34,032 bases of DNA from Actinomycetota bacterium. GTDB taxonomy: Bacteria > Actinomycetota > Actinomycetes > Mycobacteriales > Jatrophihabitantaceae. The notes under the pieces are model-generated. The model saw only the letters and a program-made list of their open reading frames with translations. It had not been told where the DNA came from and searched no databases. This document shows positions 1 through 7,157 of this stretch, piece after piece. Numbering within the stretch: the stretch's first letter is position 1; every line of letters begins with the position of its first letter. Location: positions 1-34,032 of the forward strand of contig JAFAWL010000403.1 of NCBI GenBank assembly GCA_019241805.1, written 5' to 3'. Made by a program: the position numbers and the translations under genes.

Positions 1-29
1 GTTCCCATGAGCTGAACGCCGCGCCCTTA

Positions 30-521
30 TCACGGGATGGAGCCGCGACCGCGACAGTCGGTCACCACGGTTTGGATGGCGCGCGCGTAGGCGACCGACA
101 TCCTGGAGTACGTGATCCGTTGGCTCTCGGTCATCGAGCGCCGACCCAGATAATCGAACGGATCTTTGTCGACGACCGTGGTGACGTAGTGCCAAAGCCC
201 CGACAACGCGGAGAAGGCTTGAGCGAGCCCGGCCCACCGGTGATCGAGCTCGGCGGCCCGTGCGGCGTGCCTGGCCGCGTCGTCAACCGTGAGACGAACC
301 GCCTGATCCTCGTCCTCCGTCTGATAGGCCTCGGCATCTGCTGCGGGCGCGTCCGCCGTCCGCGGCGCGATGGAGCAGGCCTGATACGCCTCTGCTCCGG
401 CTTGCACCGAGGCGAGCTTTCCCCCCTCTTCCGAGACGGCGACGCCCGCGAGGAGGGCAAGGATCGCGGCGGCGACCAAAGCCACTGAACTCACACCTCG
501 CAAACGCACGGAAGTGATCAT
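30..521 (-). CDS. Hypothetical secreted or membrane-anchored protein
   Basis: A 163-aa protein I do not recognise. The N-terminus has a short basic stretch (MITSVRLRG), then a hydrophobic core of about 20 residues (VALVAAAILALLAGVAV), typical of a Sec signal peptide or a single membrane anchor. There is no lipobox Cys. Two Cys remain (about residues 49 and 155) and could form a disulfide outside the cell. The middle is acidic and Ala-rich; the C-terminal third looks helical, with a WHYVTTVV segment. I see no good ribosome binding site before the ATG, so a GTG a few codons further in is possible. No catalytic motif is visible. Its upstream side faces the DUF222 remnant, so it is probably transcribed alone. 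Confidence 0.6.
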   Translation of the reverse strand: MITSVRLRGVSSVALVAAAILALLAGVAVSEEGGKLASVQAGAEAYQACSIAPRTADAPAADAEAYQTEDEDQAVRLTVDDAARHAARAAELDHRWAGLAQAFSALSGLWHYVTTVVDKDPFDYLGRRSMTESQRITYSRMSVAYARAIQTVVTDCRGRGSIP

Positions 522-575
522 GAGGGCCGAAATCGACTCTGTCGAGAGGAGGGCAGGCGGTCCGCCTGCGCCTCG

Positions 576-731
576 CTAGGGCGGTGGTTTGGTGTGGTGG
601 TTGTGGGCGGTGTTGCGGAGGGGTGTTTGTTTCGGGTCGAGCCAGGTGGGTGGTGTCCAGTGGGGGACGCCGTCGGTGATGGTGCAGGTCCAGCCGGTGC
701 GGGTGTGGTCGCGGTGGTCCGCCCGACCCAT
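576..731 (-). pseudogene. 3' remnant of a DUF222/13E12-family HNH endonuclease gene
   Basis: Read on the minus strand from an in-frame ATG, 51 codons end in TAG. Visible pieces are DHRDHTRTGWTCTITDG, HWTPPTWLDPKQTPLRN and a terminal HNHHTKPPP. This is the characteristic extreme C-terminus of actinobacterial DUF222/HNH (13E12 repeat) proteins, which are normally about 400-550 aa. The DUF222 domain and the HNH catalytic core are absent: just upstream the frame runs into a stop, and a LexA-box-like site lies within about 25 bp. So the promoter region seems joined directly to the 3' end of the gene by an internal deletion. The fragment is unlikely to be functional. The family assignment rests on recognising the tail motif. 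Confidence 0.7.
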
Positions 732-740
732 GATCGCTAC

Positions 741-754
741 CGAACATACATTCT
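741..754 (-). promoter_or_regulatory. LexA/SOS-box-like site upstream of the DUF222 remnant
   Basis: The plus strand reads CGAACATACATTCT, close to the GAAC-N4-GTTC core of Gram-positive LexA operators with one core mismatch. It lies 10 bp before the start of the DUF222 remnant. 13E12/DUF222 genes belong to the SOS regulon in mycobacteria, which fits, but the match is imperfect. Confidence 0.35.
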
Positions 755-898
755 ATTCTACGCCCAGGCGGCTCATGATCGCCAATGAGCTTCCCGTTAC
801 CTTGCAAGGGAAAACTCAGTTGATCACCCGTAGCCGGACCGGGGACGATGTGGGCGGCCCGAGGTCTCGCAGGGCGTGCAGGCGGGCACGCGATAGGC

Positions 899-1234
899 CT
901 ACGACTTGGGCGGCAAGCTCCGGGCATACTTCACGCCGAACTGGACCCAGCGACGCAATGTCGCGCGGGTCGCGACTGCTTCCGGGTCGACCCGCAACCA
1001 ACCGTCCATCTCGCGCCCGCGCATGACGAATCGGTCCACTTGTGGGGGCGCGATGAGCGACTCTGTCTGCGCCGGGTCGACCCGTAGCAGTAGTCCACCT
1101 CGGCCACTCGCGCTGACCGCCATATGTCCGTTGACGAGGAACGCCAGACCGCCGAACATGCGCTTCTCGGTAAGACCTTCGACCGGCCCCAGTACGGCTC
1201 GGATGCGGTCGGCGAGATCCACGTCGTAAGCCAT
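899..1234 (-). CDS. TfoX N-terminal domain family protein
   Basis: A 111-aa protein consisting of a TfoX-N domain only. The N-terminus carries the typical LADRIRAVLGP helix, followed by EKRMFGGLAFLVNGHMA, which matches the family's MFGG-hydrophobic-strand motif, then a LLLRVDP strand and a WVQFGVKYARSLP tail helix. In gamma-proteobacteria TfoX/Sxy is a competence regulator; stand-alone TfoX-N proteins of about 110 aa are common in actinobacteria and have no assigned role there, so I do not transfer the competence function. There is no Shine-Dalgarno sequence at the ATG; AATACT ends 6 nt upstream, suggesting a leaderless mRNA. It is probably monocistronic, with the DUF222 remnant downstream. 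Confidence 0.85.
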   Translation of the reverse strand: MAYDVDLADRIRAVLGPVEGLTEKRMFGGLAFLVNGHMAVSASGRGGLLLRVDPAQTESLIAPPQVDRFVMRGREMDGWLRVDPEAVATRATLRRWVQFGVKYARSLPPKS

Positions 1235-1240
1235 GCGATC

Positions 1241-1246
1241 AGTATT
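1241..1246 (-). promoter_or_regulatory. Candidate -10 box of a leaderless TfoX-N transcript
   Basis: On the minus strand AATACT is followed by 6 nt and then the ATG. This is the spacing expected when transcription starts on the A of the start codon. No clear -35 box is seen. Confidence 0.35.
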
Positions 1247-1325
1247 GCCGCGAGGCCGGACAACGGTGACTGACTGCGCGGCCGACCGCCGTGGCCGACC
1301 AATGGTGGCCGATCGGCAGTGGAAG

Positions 1326-1391
1326 GCGACGATGCTCGGACGGCGACGATGCTCGGACGGCGACGATGCTCGGACGGCGACGATGCTCGGG
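1326..1391. repeat. 17-bp tandem repeat, about 3.9 units
   Basis: Units of GCGACGATGCTCGGACG begin at 1326, 1343, 1360 and 1377; the last is incomplete with one mismatch. The array sits in the roughly 300-bp non-coding stretch between the TfoX-N gene (start at 1234) and the WxL-like gene (start at 1536). The rest of that stretch shows no recognisable gene. Confidence 0.9.
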
Positions 1392-1535
1392 ATGTGATGA
1401 GTCGCATCTTTGCGTGCTGGCGGTGATTCCTTCGTCCTCTGTTTACCGCCCGGTCATCCAGCGGCGTGTGCGTGGGCTGTCCATGCGCCATTGTGGTGCC
1501 CGGCACGCCGACGACGGGGAAACGGGGGCCGCTGC

Positions 1536-2669
1536 ATGGAGTGCGGCACGAGCGTGCTCGCCGACACGGGCTTCGCGGCGGCGAATGCGATTGCGGTAGC
1601 CGCGCTCTTCCTCGGTTGCGGCCTTGTGCTTCTGCTGGCGGCCCGTTCGGGTGCCCGCCGGAGGCGGGCTGTCGTAGTCGTGCCGCTCGCGACGCTGCTG
1701 TTCGCCGGCTCGCTGGCCCAAGACGGGCCGGCCCCGATTACTGCGAGCTGCCTAAGCGCACTGAGCCCGGCAGCCGCGTGCGAAACCATCAATGGGGTGA
1801 CGCGAGCTTCCGGAGGCAGCGCGAACGCCTTGAGTGGATCAAACTGCCCTGACGCCGGTCGGCTAGGCATTGCCGCCGATCCGGCCTCGATCTCGGCCGG
1901 CGAGACGGTTGCGCTGACCGCGACCTCGCCGAGCGCCTACCCGGGCGCGACGGTGCGATTCTCGGATTCCGGTGTGATCGTCGGGGTGACACTCATGACG
2001 GACCGCACGGCCCTGTTCGGCCTCCGGCTCGGTGTAGGCACGCATGAGATCAAAGCCGAGCTGGTGTTCGTCGGGCCCGGCGGGTGCGGTCCCCGTCCGT
2101 CTGATCCGGTCGCGATTCTGGTTACGGCGACCCGCTCCAGCGCAGCCGTCGGGGGAGATCTGCAATATGTCGAGGCGACCGTGCCGATCGGCGTCCTCTC
2201 GATCTCCTCGCCGTACACCCCCGACCATCCGGACGACGTCGGTTTGCTCGCGCTGGATCCGGACGGCCGGCGGCTCTCAGGGCGGTCCGCGTTCGGGGAC
2301 GGGACCTTCGACGGCAGTATCCGAATCGTCGACACCCGGCCCGGTGGAAGCGATTGGACCGCAAGCGTTCAGGGTCTTGATCTCGTCAGTGACCGTGGCG
2401 CGCGCATCGCGGCGAGCAATCTCGGCTTGGTCGATCTGCGGGTCGTTCCGGTGGAAGGCAATGCGCTCACCCGCCAGACGGTGGACGTCACCGATCTGCC
2501 GGTCGAATCGAGCGGGGGCGGACAAGGACTGTCCGCCGTCCGCGCGTTCGCGCGATCGACGCACGGTGGCGCCGGCGTCGTCGGTGTCGCGGGAGCGCTG
2601 ATCGTCACTGCACCTCCGGGAACGCCGCCCGGCGCTTATCACGGAACGCTCATCTTGACGATTTCCTGA
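1536..2669 (+). CDS. Membrane-anchored WxL-like domain protein with N-terminal LADTG segment
   Basis: A 377-aa protein from the ATG at 1536, chosen because GGGGG lies 8 nt upstream and the residues before it look non-coding. Residues 8-12 are LADTG, followed by a hydrophobic stretch and GARRRR. This has the layout of a class E sortase (LAxTG) sorting signal, but at the wrong end of the protein. A second hydrophobic segment (AVVVVPLATLLFAGSLA) follows. The rest is extracellular-looking and rich in Thr/Ser/Gly. The C-terminal half has a DWTASVQGLDL strand, many short beta strands and a closing PPGTPPGAYHGTLILTIS, resembling WxL/WxL-like surface domains that bind cell walls. Likely role: surface-exposed wall-associated protein. 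The family call is tentative; no sortase gene is in the window. Confidence 0.65.
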   Translation: MECGTSVLADTGFAAANAIAVAALFLGCGLVLLLAARSGARRRRAVVVVPLATLLFAGSLAQDGPAPITASCLSALSPAAACETINGVTRASGGSANALSGSNCPDAGRLGIAADPASISAGETVALTATSPSAYPGATVRFSDSGVIVGVTLMTDRTALFGLRLGVGTHEIKAELVFVGPGGCGPRPSDPVAILVTATRSSAAVGGDLQYVEATVPIGVLSISSPYTPDHPDDVGLLALDPDGRRLSGRSAFGDGTFDGSIRIVDTRPGGSDWTASVQGLDLVSDRGARIAASNLGLVDLRVVPVEGNALTRQTVDVTDLPVESSGGGQGLSAVRAFARSTHGGAGVVGVAGALIVTAPPGTPPGAYHGTLILTIS

Positions 2670-2690
2670 GACGTCCCGCGAACGTGAAAC

Positions 2691-2720
2691 GGCGACGCCT
2701 CCGGGAAGAGAGGCGCCGCC
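2691..2720 (+). terminator. Candidate terminator hairpin after the WxL-like gene
   Basis: GGCGACGCCT and AGGCGCCGCC pair over 10 positions with one A/C mismatch around a 10-nt loop, 21 bp after the stop codon. There is no T-tract, which is common for high-GC terminators. Confidence 0.4.
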
Positions 2721-2785
2721 GAGTATGGAGGGCAGCCGCCAACAGGTGCGGCTCCGCAGTCGAGTACGGACGCTCAGGCCCGAAG

Positions 2786-2817
2786 TGCTCAGTAGCCGTA
2801 CTGCTCAGTAGCCGTAG
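2786..2817. repeat. 16-bp tandem duplication at the 3' end of a small gene
   Basis: Two 16-bp copies beginning TGCTCAGTAGCCGTA, starting at 2786 and 2802. The second copy contains the stop codon and last codons of the 60-aa gene on the minus strand. Confidence 0.85.
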
Positions 2818-2987
2818 TGCCAGTAGGGCAGCGCGTCGACGGGCAGGTCAGCCGGAGGTCCGTAGGCACGCACGATGGCCTCGCCCATGCGTGACAGGCG
2901 AGCGCGAATGCGGCTGCGCACCGGAGTGACGTGGCGGGTGGTCGAGTCGAAGGCCGTGTCGATGGTCGTGGCGGTCATGGCGGTCAT
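2805..2987 (-). CDS. Small conserved-looking protein, 60 aa, ending WHYGY
   Basis: The start is well supported: AGGAG lies 6 nt before the ATG on the minus strand. The N-terminus is Thr/Ala-rich and polar (MTAMTATTIDTAF), followed by a basic stretch (RSRIRARLSRMGEAIVRAYG) that could form an amphipathic helix, then PPADLPVDALPYWHYGY. There is no signal peptide or transmembrane segment. I do not recognise a named family and assign no function. It has its own promoter region (2988-3189) and probably no operon partner. The last codons lie within a recent 16-bp duplication, so the aromatic tail may have been shaped or copied by that event. Confidence 0.6.
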   Translation of the reverse strand: MTAMTATTIDTAFDSTTRHVTPVRSRIRARLSRMGEAIVRAYGPPADLPVDALPYWHYGY

Positions 2988-3130
2988 GATGGGCTCCTGG
3001 GTTCGGGTCGAGTCGTCTCGGCGTCTGCCGCGCCGGTCGCTCGGCGCTTGAGAAAAGCATCGGCCGAACAGGCCTCACGAAACGTCGGGTGGACGGGCGA
3101 TAGTTCGGCCGACCCGCGGGTCAACCGATC

Positions 3131-3156
3131 GGACGACAAGGGGAAACGAGTCGTCC
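3131..3156 (-). terminator. Candidate terminator downstream of the amidase gene
   Basis: GGACGAC and GTCGTCC form a perfect 7-bp stem with a 12-nt loop, about 35 bp beyond the amidase stop codon. On the minus strand the loop reads TCGTTTCCCCTT; there is no U-run after the stem. Confidence 0.4.
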
Positions 3157-3189
3157 GGCGAGCGAGCCGGCGCCCGCGCGGACGTCAGG

Positions 3190-4092
3190 TCAACGCGTGG
3201 TCGGCACGCACTTCTCGACGCTGGCGGCGAGTGCGCCGGCGTAGCGCTGCTGGTCACCGGTGTTCAGGCCGACGGTTCCGGCACTGTTGCCGCCGGCCTC
3301 GTTGTAGACCCACGGCACCTGGGACAGCAACTGCACCATCCACATGTTTCCTGCCGGCAGACCACGGGAGCCGAGGTCGTAGCCGGTATCGCCTTGGAGG
3401 CTGACGGTGTGGCCTTCCAGGGTCGCCCGAGTGGACTGGAACACCTCGGCGCAGCTCTTGCTGAACGCGGCGACCGCACCGTTCGTGAACGTGATGCGGC
3501 GGCCGGCTGACGTATCGCGATAGCCTCCGACCGACTGGTAGTACACGATGTTGTTCCCTGTGTTGAACGCGATCCCGCCGTTGGCGCCCGCTTGGTCGTG
3601 GATGCTCAGGGCAAGGGCGGCGTGGGCGTTGTTGGCCACGGCGGCGCGCTGGCCCAAAGACACCCGGTCGGCGGCGGTGTTCTTGGTCATGACGACGCGG
3701 TAGCCGTCGGCCTGGAGTTTGCTCTGGACCAGGACGGCGACGCTGAAGACGTCGCGCATCTCGGGTTCGTTCTCGTAGTCGGAGTCGTTGAGGCCGGTCG
3801 TGGGATCGGTGGACGCGATGCTCGGACTGTGGCCCGGGTCGATGACGATCACCGGACCGTCGGCGGCGGGCGAAGGCTGAGCGCTAGGCGGAGCGCTTGA
3901 CGTTACGAGGGCGGGCGCCGTGCTGTCGACCGTCGGTACCATCGCGGTAGCCGCGTCAGAGGCAGAGGTCGTTGTGGCTGACCTCGCCCGTGATGAGGTG
4001 GGAGCAGAAGCGTTTCGGCGAGCGGAGTCACAAGCGGCGAGCAGAACGATCAGCGCGATCGCAGCCGCGCCGCGACGCGCGGCGATCAGCAT
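3190..4092 (-). CDS. N-acetylmuramoyl-L-alanine amidase, Amidase_3 lipoprotein (Rv3717/Ami1-like)
   Basis: A 300-aa zinc amidase predicted to cleave the bond between MurNAc and L-Ala in peptidoglycan. The N-terminus is a lipoprotein signal ending LLAAC, with the lipidated Cys at residue 21, followed by about 55 Ser/Thr/Ala-rich linker residues. The Amidase_3 domain starts at about residue 81: VIVIDPGHS supplies the first zinc His (H88), NEPEMRD the zinc Glu (E109 or E111), ALSIHDQ the second His (H165), and YNEAGG near the end the catalytic Glu (E265). The order and spacing fit mycobacterial Rv3717. It lacks a separate wall-binding domain, as expected for that subgroup. The ATG overlaps the 3' end of the HTH gene by 7 nt, so translation is probably coupled to it. 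Confidence 0.93.
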   Translation of the reverse strand: MLIAARRGAAAIALIVLLAACDSARRNASAPTSSRARSATTTSASDAATAMVPTVDSTAPALVTSSAPPSAQPSPAADGPVIVIDPGHSPSIASTDPTTGLNDSDYENEPEMRDVFSVAVLVQSKLQADGYRVVMTKNTAADRVSLGQRAAVANNAHAALALSIHDQAGANGGIAFNTGNNIVYYQSVGGYRDTSAGRRITFTNGAVAAFSKSCAEVFQSTRATLEGHTVSLQGDTGYDLGSRGLPAGNMWMVQLLSQVPWVYNEAGGNSAGTVGLNTGDQQRYAGALAASVEKCVPTTR

Positions 4093-4483
4093 GAAGCCCC
4101 ACCGGCTCGGGCGGCCCCACCGGCTCGGGCGGCCGCATCGGCTCGGGCCGCCCGCGCGGCCGCGACGGCACCGGCGAGGGTCGTCGAGCCGTCGCCGGCC
4201 TCGTGGTTGGCCGAAGTCTCGTCATCGAGGTCGCGCCACCGTTCCCAGGCGGACTGGCGGGTGATGCCGAGATGGGTCGCGATCTCGGCCCACGAGTGAC
4301 CTTGTCGTCGGGCCGTCCGAACCGAGCTCAGCTCCAGTGATCGAGGCACCGGCGCACAATCCCGATGTCCGCCAGCATGGACAGGGCGGCGTCGCCCGAC
4401 CGTTCGCCGGGGCGGCCCGGGCGTCCGAACAGCCGTCGCCAGGCCCGCCGCGCCTCGGCCGCGGCGTCCGGTGTCCCCGTCAT
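4086..4483 (-). pseudogene. HTH DNA-binding protein gene interrupted by a frameshift
   Basis: Two overlapping reading frames on the minus strand look like one protein. From the ATG at 4483, frame one encodes 51 residues including RRAWRRLFGR and DAALSMLADIGIVRRCLDH, then stops at 4330-4328. The other frame picks up at about 4337 with LELSSVRTARRQG, then HSWAEIATHLGITRQSAWERW, a clear helix-turn-helix, and an Ala/Gly-rich tail. Adding one base near 4337 (CAC CTG GAG) restores a single continuous protein of about 130 aa. A GTG at 4349 could start the second part on its own (87 aa) and keep the HTH. It could be a real frameshift, a sequencing error, or two overlapping genes; I favour one broken gene. 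Its end overlaps the amidase start. Confidence 0.6.
4096..4149. repeat. 18-bp tandem repeat, three units
   Basis: Units of GCCCCACCGGCTCGGGCG at 4096 and 4114 and a diverged copy at 4132. The array encodes, in frame, the Ala-Arg-Ala-Gly-Gly repeats at the C-terminus of the HTH gene product. Confidence 0.9.
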
Positions 4484-4486
4484 CAC

Positions 4487-4502
4487 GTCAGGTTATCCTG
4501 AC
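4487..4502. promoter_or_regulatory. Perfect-arm palindrome, candidate operator of the HTH-amidase operon
   Basis: GTCAGGTTATCCTGAC has 6-bp inverted arms around TTAT and sits 4 bp upstream of the ATG at 4483. The position fits an operator or an autoregulatory site; the binding protein is unknown. Confidence 0.4.
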
Positions 4503-4568
4503 ACGCGTCCGGCGGCCCAGCGTCCGCGCTGTCGGTCGTCACCGGCGGGGGGCGCGGGCGAGCAAGAC

Positions 4569-4574
4569 TAGGTT
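4569..4574 (+). promoter_or_regulatory. Candidate -10 box of leaderless exonuclease III transcript
   Basis: TAGGTT followed by 6 nt and then the ATG at 4581, with no Shine-Dalgarno sequence between. This fits transcription starting at the start codon. Confidence 0.35.
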
Positions 4575-4580
4575 TGACCT

Positions 4581-5444
4581 ATGCGGGTGGCCACCTGGAA
4601 TGTCAACTCGGTCAAGCAGCGATTACCTCGCCTCTTGCCGTGGCTGGACGAGCGTAAGCCTGACATCGTCTGTTTGCAGGAGACCAAACTCGCAGACGCG
4701 GCGTTCGCGGAACTGCTGGCCGACGAACTCGATCAGCGGGGATACGAGGTCGCCGCGCACGGCGAAGCCCAGTGGAACGGCGTGGCACTGCTCTCGCGCG
4801 TCGGCCTGGACGACGTCGTCCCTGGGTTGCCGGGCGGTCCCGGCTTCCCCGATCAGGAGGCGCGAGCGGTATCGGCGACCTGCGGCGGCCTTCGCGTGTT
4901 TTCGGTCTACGTGCCCAATGGTCGAATACCGGATTCGGAGCACTACCACTACAAGCTGGAATGGCTGAAAGTTCTGCGCGACGTGATCGCCGCCGGACCG
5001 GCCGACACGCTCGTCTGCGGCGACATGAATATCGCTCCGGCCGACGACGATGTCTTCGATCCGGTCGCGTACATCGGACAGACTCACGTCACGCCACCGG
5101 AGCGGGCAGCGCTGGGGGCATTGACCGCGCTCGGATTGCACGATGTCGTGCGCGATCATTGGCCGGCTGAGCGGATCTTCAGTTACTGGGATTACCGCGC
5201 CGGCATGTTTCATCAAGACTTGGGGATGCGCATCGACTTGGTGCTCGCCGGCGGCGGAGTTCCCGATCGGGTGCGGGCGGCGTGGATCGATCGACAAGCC
5301 CGCAAGGGCACCGGCCCGAGTGATCACGCACCCGTGATCGTCGACCTCGATGACGCGCCGGACGGGAATATCGGACCGGTTGTGCCGCCACCCTCAGCCG
5401 GTCGCGGGCCGCGACGGACCAAGAAACTCCCGCAGGCCCGCTAG
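4581..5444 (+). CDS. xth: Exodeoxyribonuclease III (AP endonuclease, Xth family)
   Basis: A 287-aa endonuclease/exonuclease/phosphatase-fold enzyme that cuts DNA 5' of abasic sites and degrades 3' ends in base-excision repair. The N-terminal MRVATWNVNSVKQRLP is the family hallmark. LQETKL holds the metal-binding Glu (E34), VYVPNGR follows, GDMNIAP holds the catalytic Asp/Asn pair, and GTGPSDHAPV holds the last Asp-His catalytic pair. Length is slightly above the usual 260-270 aa because of a Pro/Lys/Arg-rich C-terminal tail of about 25 residues. It is cytoplasmic and probably monocistronic: it diverges from the HTH-amidase pair and is followed by about 155 bp before the SMR gene. Confidence 0.95.
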   Translation: MRVATWNVNSVKQRLPRLLPWLDERKPDIVCLQETKLADAAFAELLADELDQRGYEVAAHGEAQWNGVALLSRVGLDDVVPGLPGGPGFPDQEARAVSATCGGLRVFSVYVPNGRIPDSEHYHYKLEWLKVLRDVIAAGPADTLVCGDMNIAPADDDVFDPVAYIGQTHVTPPERAALGALTALGLHDVVRDHWPAERIFSYWDYRAGMFHQDLGMRIDLVLAGGGVPDRVRAAWIDRQARKGTGPSDHAPVIVDLDDAPDGNIGPVVPPPSAGRGPRRTKKLPQAR

Positions 5445-5601
5445 GCCGGCGCGAAGCCGTTCAGCGGCTACATCGCGTATGCGGTTGTGCAGGTGGCCGG
5501 CGACTACCGGCACGATGTTCAACAAGGACACGACGTTCAAGCGGGGTAATTGTTCTCGCCGATACCATGTGGGTCCGTTTAGCCGGATGGGGGAGGACGT
5601 C

Positions 5602-5925
5602 GTGGCTTGGTTGTTGGTCGTCATCGCCGGACTACTCGAGACCGGTTTCGCGATCTGTCTGAAGCAGAGCAACGGATTCACGCGCATCGTGCCCTCGATC
5701 CTGTTCGCGATCTTCGCGTTGGGCAGCTTCGGCTTGTTGACGTTGGCGTTGCGCAACCTGCACGTCGGACCGGCCTATGCGGTCTGGACGGGCATCGGCG
5801 CGGCCGGCACCGTTCTCGTCGGAATGATTTGGCTCGACGAGTCGGTGACCCTTCTGAAGATTTCGTCGGTGGCCCTCGTGATCGCCGGGGTGATCGGCCT
5901 GCAGCTCAGCGGTGCCTCGCACTGA
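5602..5925 (+). CDS. gdx: SMR family transporter, Gdx/SugE (guanidinium exporter) type
   Basis: A 107-aa four-helix membrane protein. I choose the GTG at 5602 because GGGGAGGA ends about 6 nt upstream and the protein then begins VAWLLVVIAGLLETGFA, placing the essential Glu at position 13 as in Gdx/SugE; an ATG at 5587 would add five residues. GLK-type residues in the first loop and AYAVWTGIGAAGTV in helix 3 match the Gdx subgroup better than the EmrE drug-exporter subgroup. The family works as a dual-topology dimer exporting guanidinium in exchange for two protons. Only 20 bp separate it from the P450 gene, so co-transcription is likely. I see no guanidine riboswitch in the 5445-5601 leader. 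Confidence 0.88.
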   Translation: MAWLLVVIAGLLETGFAICLKQSNGFTRIVPSILFAIFALGSFGLLTLALRNLHVGPAYAVWTGIGAAGTVLVGMIWLDESVTLLKISSVALVIAGVIGLQLSGASH

Positions 5926-5945
5926 CCTCGGGCGGAGGACGTCCG

Positions 5946-7157
5946 ATGACTGACGACACCAGGAGGGCGCGGGCGACGCGCTTTCCTATAGGTGCGTGCG
6001 TCACGGTCGAGCAATTGACCGACGACCCGCATCCGGTTCTCGCCCGACTCCGGGCCAGCGAGCCGGTGTCGTGGGTGCCGGCGCTGTCGGGTTGGCTCGT
6101 GACCCGTCACGACCTGGTGTCCGAGCTCGTGCGTGACCATCGCGCCTATACGGTTGACGATCCTCGGTTCTCGACCGCGCAGGTCGTCGGACCGAGCATG
6201 CTTTCGCTCGACGGCGCCGAACACGCCCGGCACCGCGCGCCGTTCGCGCGGGCCTTTCAACCGGCAGCCGTGCGATCGGGATACACCGAGCTGGTCGAGG
6301 CGGAGGCGAGGCGACTTGTCGCCGTGCTCCGGAATTCTCGGCCGGCCGAGATCCGCGCCGGTCTTGCCGGGCCGCTGGCGGTCACGACGCTGGCCGCGGC
6401 TCTCGGCCTCGTCGCGGCCGACCCGGACACGATCATGCGCTGGTACGCCGCCATCGTGGGCGCCGTGTCCGCGATCAGCGTGGGTGAACCGCCGGAGCCC
6501 GATGCGGCGGAGGCGGTCGCCGAGCTTCGCGCCCAGGTCGAAGTCAGCCTGTCCGCGGAGCATTCGTCCCTGCTGATCGAAGCGGCGCGGACGCCCGACG
6601 GCCTTGATGTGTCCGAGACCGTCGCCAACGCGGCAGTGATCATGTTCGGGGGTATCGACACAACCGAAGGAATGATCGCCAACCTGGTCGCCCATCTGCT
6701 GGCCGACAACGACGCACTGGCTGCGGTGCGCGCCGATCAGAGCTGGCTGCCGGCCGCAATCGAAGAGTCACTACGGCTGGAACCGGCCGCGGCCCGCGTC
6801 GATCGGTACACCACGCAGGCGGTGCGTCTGGGTGAGGTCGACCTACCGGCCGGAGATCTGGTGATCGCCTCGTTGAGCGGTGCCAACCGCGACCCGGGCG
6901 TGTTCCCCGAACCGGACCGGTTTCGCCTCGACCGATCGAACCGTCATCTGCAACTGGCCTTCGCCCGCGGCCCGCACGTCTGTCCGGGAATGGATCTGGC
7001 CCGACTCGAGACGCATGCCGCGTTGACGGCGCTGTTGGCACTGCCCGGGCTTCGGCTCGACCGCCCGACCCACCCGACCGGCCTGGTGTTCCGGCGCCCG
7101 AAAGAGGTCTTCGTCACATGGGACCAGACGTCCGGGGGTGGCAAGCTGACGCCGTGA
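5946..7157 (+). CDS. Cytochrome P450
   Basis: A 403-aa soluble bacterial P450 (class I type, so it needs separate ferredoxin and reductase partners not present here). All key motifs are visible: the I-helix oxygen-binding groove GGIDTTEG (residues 235-242, where most family members have AGxDTT), the ExxR pair E274/R277, and the heme loop FARGPHVCPG with the axial Cys at about 346. The Gly in place of Ala at the start of the I-helix motif is a mild oddity. Start: ATG 15 nt after GGCGGAGGA. The substrate cannot be told from sequence. The stop codon overlaps the GTG of the glutathione peroxidase gene, and the gene follows gdx by 20 bp, so it lies in the same operon. Confidence 0.95.
   Translation: MTDDTRRARATRFPIGACVTVEQLTDDPHPVLARLRASEPVSWVPALSGWLVTRHDLVSELVRDHRAYTVDDPRFSTAQVVGPSMLSLDGAEHARHRAPFARAFQPAAVRSGYTELVEAEARRLVAVLRNSRPAEIRAGLAGPLAVTTLAAALGLVAADPDTIMRWYAAIVGAVSAISVGEPPEPDAAEAVAELRAQVEVSLSAEHSSLLIEAARTPDGLDVSETVANAAVIMFGGIDTTEGMIANLVAHLLADNDALAAVRADQSWLPAAIEESLRLEPAAARVDRYTTQAVRLGEVDLPAGDLVIASLSGANRDPGVFPEPDRFRLDRSNRHLQLAFARGPHVCPGMDLARLETHAALTALLALPGLRLDRPTHPTGLVFRRPKEVFVTWDQTSGGGKLTP

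Noticed and set aside
816..1001. 61-codon minus-strand ORF overlapping the TfoX-N gene end
   Set aside because: It overlaps TfoX-N in another frame, lacks a ribosome binding site, and its downstream part has no recognisable motif.
1326..1391. CRISPR array
   Set aside because: Units are contiguous without spacers and only 17 bp long; the same holds for the other tandem arrays in the window.
5445..5601. Guanidine riboswitch upstream of gdx
   Set aside because: I looked for the paired ACGR-loop hairpins of the mini-ykkC class and for the larger ykkC core and saw neither convincingly.
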